A stretch of DNA of 64,000 bases. Origin: Oidiodendron maius Zn. Lineage: Eukaryota; Ascomycota; Leotiomycetes; Myxotrichaceae. Made by a program: the position numbers and the translations under genes. Each line of letters begins with the position of its first letter. Positions within the stretch are counted from its first letter, which is position 1. The stretch covers positions 4,340,001 to 4,404,000 of the forward strand of contig KN832870.1 in NCBI GenBank assembly GCA_000827325.1. Direction: 5' to 3'. The notes beneath the pieces were generated by a model. It saw only the letters and a program-made list of their open reading frames with translations, ran no database searches and had not been told where the DNA came from. Positions 59,876-64,000 of this stretch are shown one piece after another.

Positions 59876-62800
59876 TTATTATTATTATTAATACTCTGTT
59901 TAGCTATCTAGCTATAGAACCTCTACTAGAAATATCATAAGGTAAACCGTGCCCCTTAGGGCTGGATAAAACCCTTATATATTAGTCCCTATATATATAA
60001 AGTATCTTCGCCTGGTCCTTGCTGCTACTTAGCCAGTCTTACTGCCGACTATATAATACTACCTGGAGCCTCTATAGCCCTCTTTCTTCCTCCTCCTCCT
60101 CCTAGTCCTGGATTACTATATACCTGTAGGCTTGCTGGAACTCAGGGAGGCAGCTAGTAGCTAGTAGCTACCTTACCACTGTCCCTATATAGGCTAGGTC
60201 TGCTGTTACTGCTATAAAGTTACAGGTGGTTTGAAGGGGGTGTAGTAGGAGGGCCCTCTAGAGCTTCTCTCTCTCTTATTATAGTTCTAGGTAATAGAGG
60301 ACTATATAGGCTAGTGTTTCCCCTATAATACTATAGTGATAAAGTAGTATATTTACTTCTAGGACCCTTTACTGGAACAGGAATGCTTGGAGCCCTATCT
60401 TGCCTATATAGATCTATATAAAAAGGGAGCTTTTATACTTCTTAAGGCTCTAGTATTTCTGGAGTACCTTTTTCCCTTTAAATTCAGGGTCTATATCCGC
60501 TAGTTCTATACTAGATTCTCTCTAGGACCTTGCTTATATCTTAACCTTACTTTCTTACTATAGTCTCTAGTCCCTCTTTACTGCTTTATCTATTATTAGC
60601 TCCCCTTTAGTATACTATCTGCTTGCCTACTTTGCCTTCTATTCTCCTCCTTTAGGTAGGAGTTATAGTCCTACTAGCCTGATTCTTATCCTCTATTATT
60701 AGAGATAGGATACTACTATAGTATAGGTACTATATACCTTTTTGGCTATATCTATATATTTAAGCCTTGACTTAAATTCTATAACTCTCTTATTAAGGTA
60801 TATATAGATTAATAGAGTAGCTGCTTTAACTTTAAGGTATTAAATCTAGGTTGTATAATATCCTCCAGTTACTATATAGAAGTAGTTAGACTATACTATA
60901 TTAAGGTAGTTAGTAATACCTCTAGGGTTTACCCCTATCTTGCTAGGTTTATACTATATAGATACTCTATATACTATTGTTATCCTTATTACCTTAGTAT
61001 AGATTTCTCTTATATAGACTAGGCTATATCTCTAGACTAATACTACAAGCTTTATAAGTATAAGCTTCTAGATAGCTAGCTTCTTCTTGACTTCTTTTAG
61101 GTAGTAACTCTACTAGAGCTTTCTATCTAGCTAGACTCTAAGGAATCAGGCTAACTCTACTAGGTTAATTATATATTCTACTAGATAAACTACCTTTAAG
61201 AACCCTATATACTTCTAGATAAAGTATATAAGTTTGCTCTTTTAAGAGATAAACTCTATACCTCTTGTTTTAGTCTAGTGTTTATAGACCTTAAATATAC
61301 CCTTAAGTTGCTAGTAGTTCTCCTGGATATTATAGCTAGCTACTAGAAGGTTTATATTGTCTATAAATCCTATAATTATTAGGTTTCTATACTTTTCTAG
61401 AGCTTTATAGAGCAAGGCTATATAGAGTAAGAACAGGATTAGTAATAAGAGGGATCCCTATAGGACCCCTACTCTAATCTATATTGGCTCTAATGCTTTA
61501 TTATTAAATATAAGCCTTATAGAGTATACTTTAAGGTAGCTATTAATCTACCTTATTATCTATATTAGGAAGCTCTGTTTATATAGAGTATCTAGAAGTC
61601 TAGTATAGTTAACTATATTAAAGGCTCCTTTAATATTAAGCTAGAGTAGTAAGGCTACTACTTTATAGCTCTAGACTGTCTATACTGCTTTAGTAACTAG
61701 ATATATAGTAAGTTCTATAGACTACCCTTTTCTATTCCCTGTTTAACCCTCTAGTAGTAGTTGCTATAACTCTACTATATCTATAATTCAACTCTCTATC
61801 ACCTCTTTAATAAGTTTTCTAACTATATTTAGTAGAGAGATTAGTCTCTAGCTTCTAGCTGTTTGTTACTATATTAGTATCTTACCTGGTTTCTTAAGGA
61901 CTACTATTCCTATACTATAGAACTACTTTAGGAAGTATTTAAGGTTAAAGCTAGCTTAGATTATAGCTACAAGAATTGTTAAGAGGGGTCTACTATATAC
62001 CTTCAGGAACCCTACTAGGAGATTGTTACTTAATTCTAGTATTTTCTAGGCTTCCTATTTAAGTCTTTCCTTGATTTCCTCTATAGTAACTATCTTTTCA
62101 ATAGGGAATTACTACTAGATTAAAGCCTCCTTCTAGATAGTATCCTTAATATCTTGGAGGTTTGCTTTACTACTAGAGAAGAACCTCTCTACTAAAGTTT
62201 TGCTCTTTTCTTTATAGGTAAATACTAACTAAGGGGTATCCTTACTTTAATATAGTAGTAGTATTATTAATGGCTTTTAAGAGGTATAACTTCTTAGTTA
62301 TATCTACTATTAGAGTTTCTAAAGGGTCTTTAGCTACTTCAAGGCTCTAGTAAAGGCTAGTCTCTAATACCTTATTTATACTTCTTGGATTATCTACCTT
62401 TATTTCTAGATAGCTTCTTAAAGCTTTATCTATATATATTATAATACTATAGTATAGTAGCTATATTATACTACTAATACTTTTACTACTACCTTATCTA
62501 CTTCCTTATTCTACTATAGTTTACCTTGACTATAGCTAGTCTTATACTATAGAGTTAAAATATTAGCGATTCTCTAGAGCTACTATATAAGCTAATTGAT
62601 TATATAATCAAGGGCTTCTAGAGAGCTAATAGAGAGGGGTATTTTTAGGGTTTTTGCTTCTATAGCTACTAGGTCTTTGTCTATCTTAGTCTATAACTAC
62701 TCTAGTAGTATATTAGAGGGTTACTAATACTATATACTTTTAACTTGTATAAGTTAGACTATATAGTCTAATCTAGTATAGTCTAGACCCCCCTTATAGT

Positions 62801-64000
62801 ATACCTATAGTATCTCTATATACTATATAAGGTCTAATATTCTGTCTTTATTCTCTTTATACTCTATATTTCTCTATCTAGTAGATTCTCTCTATAGTAT
62901 AGCTAGTATAAGGTTCTAGTATTATATTAGTAAAAGGAGTACTTCTATATATTATAATATTCTCCCTTCTTTATTCTATTATAGATAATAGAGGTTTATA
63001 TCGCCTACTACTAGATAGCAACCCTCTAGCAGTCTTTTAGGGAGTGTCTAGAAAGGGCTCTACTAGTCTATTCCCTTATATAGTAAGTATATTAACTATA
63101 TTGTTAGTAGTTTAGCCTTAGCCTTAAAGGTAACTCTATACTAGTTTGTCCCTATAGCCTGTAACTACTCTATAATCCTGTAGCATTTATAGATATATAG
63201 TACTACCTAGCTATTACCTCTATAGACTAGGTAGTATTTGCTATTAGCTAGACAGTAAAGCTATCTAGTTCCTAAACTCCTAGCTAGTTCCTATATAGCT
63301 ATTATATTATACTTGCTATAATCCCCTAGTATAATTAGTGCTGCCTCCTGGTTCTTTCCTATATTCCAGTATACTACTGATAGTATTATTAGAAGGGGTT
63401 AGAGCTGCTTATTATAGTATCTTAGATACTTTATATTCCCTAAGTCCTTGCTATATTTATACTATAGCCTTACTAGGCAAATATTATAATATCTTGATAT
63501 ATCTTTGCTACCTAGACGGTTCCTGGAGGTCTTCCTCTTTTAGCTGCTGGCTGGCTAGAGGTATACTAGGAGCTCCCTAGCTATAGTAGTCTTTTGTATA
63601 TAACTAGACAGAAGCTGTCTGTCTCTTCTTCTAGTTGTAGAGCTAGTATATTACCTATATTACTGCTACTGTTTCCCTAGATAACCTCAAACTAGAGTGG
63701 CTAGTATAGGTATATCTAGTAGGCTCTACTGCTCTCCTACTTGATAGCAGAGTAGTCCTAGTCCTATATAGTATAAACTCTTCTATAGTTGATATACTTC
63801 TTCTTGCTACTATCTTCCTTCTCTAGGCAGTTAGCTTCTCCCTCTTTATATACTATATAGGTATAGTAGCTACATCTAGTCTGTTTAATATAGTACTATC
63901 TGATATACCTGAAGGTATAGTATCTAAAGTATCGCCTTACCTACACTTCTATATAGTAGAGTTTAATGTTGAAAATTTAGGCCTTAAATATAATACCTTT
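59876..64000 (-). mobile_element. LINE G: LINE copy running off the window
   Basis: It begins with the complement of the (TAA)n tail (about 59876-59891) and continues through ORF2 (about 60000-63340) into ORF1. It is still in ORF1 at 64000. The RT motif near 61360 reads Phe-Ile-Asp-Asn. RIP is intermediate, slightly less than LINE A. The 5' end and leader, if present, lie beyond the window. Confidence 0.9.
60000..63340 (-). pseudogene. LINE G ORF2 remnant
   Basis: It is collinear with ORF2 of LINE C: C-terminal Cys region (about 60290-60400), RT (about 61300-62000) and endonuclease (about 62650-63340). CAG-to-TAG and CGA-to-TAA type stops are throughout, and no frame exceeds about 80 codons. 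Confidence 0.8.

Noticed and set aside
1-64000. CRISPR array, rRNA genes, telomere repeats or bacterial operons.
   Set aside because: None is seen: the short repeats are target duplications, (TAA)n tails, one minisatellite and small tandem arrays, and the composition is that of a RIP-affected fungal genome.

Overview
The window looks like a transposon graveyard from a filamentous ascomycete (Pezizomycotina). Almost all of it is A+T-rich sequence made of nested, inactivated retroelements. Their decay is C-to-T/G-to-A and converges on TpA; the oldest stretches have almost no CpA, TpG or CpG left, and CAG codons have become TAG. This is the signature of repeat-induced point mutation (RIP). No species is claimed.

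The dominant family is one non-LTR retrotransposon (Tad1/I-like LINE: ORF1 with gag-type zinc knuckles, ORF2 with APE endonuclease, RT and a C-terminal Cys/His motif, and a (TAA)n tail). I count at least nine copies or fragments, named A, B, B2, H, E, D, C, F and G here. Layout: Gypsy-1 (1-10818, + strand) is split by LINE A (1012-6874, - strand) and sits in or against LINE B (10819-19165), which is itself split by LINE B2 (13274-17272). LINE H (21649-29238) is split by a complete Gypsy-2 (22664-29045). LINE E (about 30040-42529) is split by a complete Copia element (32394-37385), a RIP-mutated tRNA-derived SINE (38674-39390) and a pogo/Fot1-type DNA transposon (39810-41669). LINE D (42613-45344) and LINE C (45627-50594, - strand) follow. 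LINE F (50595-55312) is split by a nearly unmutated SINE (53568-54144). LINE G (59876-64000, - strand) runs off the end. Most insertions have readable target-site duplications, so their order can be reconstructed.

A low-copy island of ordinary base composition (about 56.0-59.6 kb) is flanked by inverted arms of about 220 bp and by LINEs pointing towards it. It holds a 65-bp minisatellite, a foldback element, a possible two-exon ankyrin-like gene remnant, a coding-like segment with one in-frame stop, and the only convincing intact gene: a minus-strand secreted preproprotein of 244 residues. That protein has a signal peptide, a Lys-Arg processing site and a six-cysteine C-terminal domain.

No autonomous element here looks able to move: wherever a catalytic motif can be read, at least one Asp has become Asn. 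Both N-gaps are bordered by near-identical sequence and are probably assembly artefacts. The points most worth following up are the isolated secreted protein gene, the LINE copies that share a 5' leader joined to different body positions, and the young SINE whose 3' region resembles the LINE 3' end.
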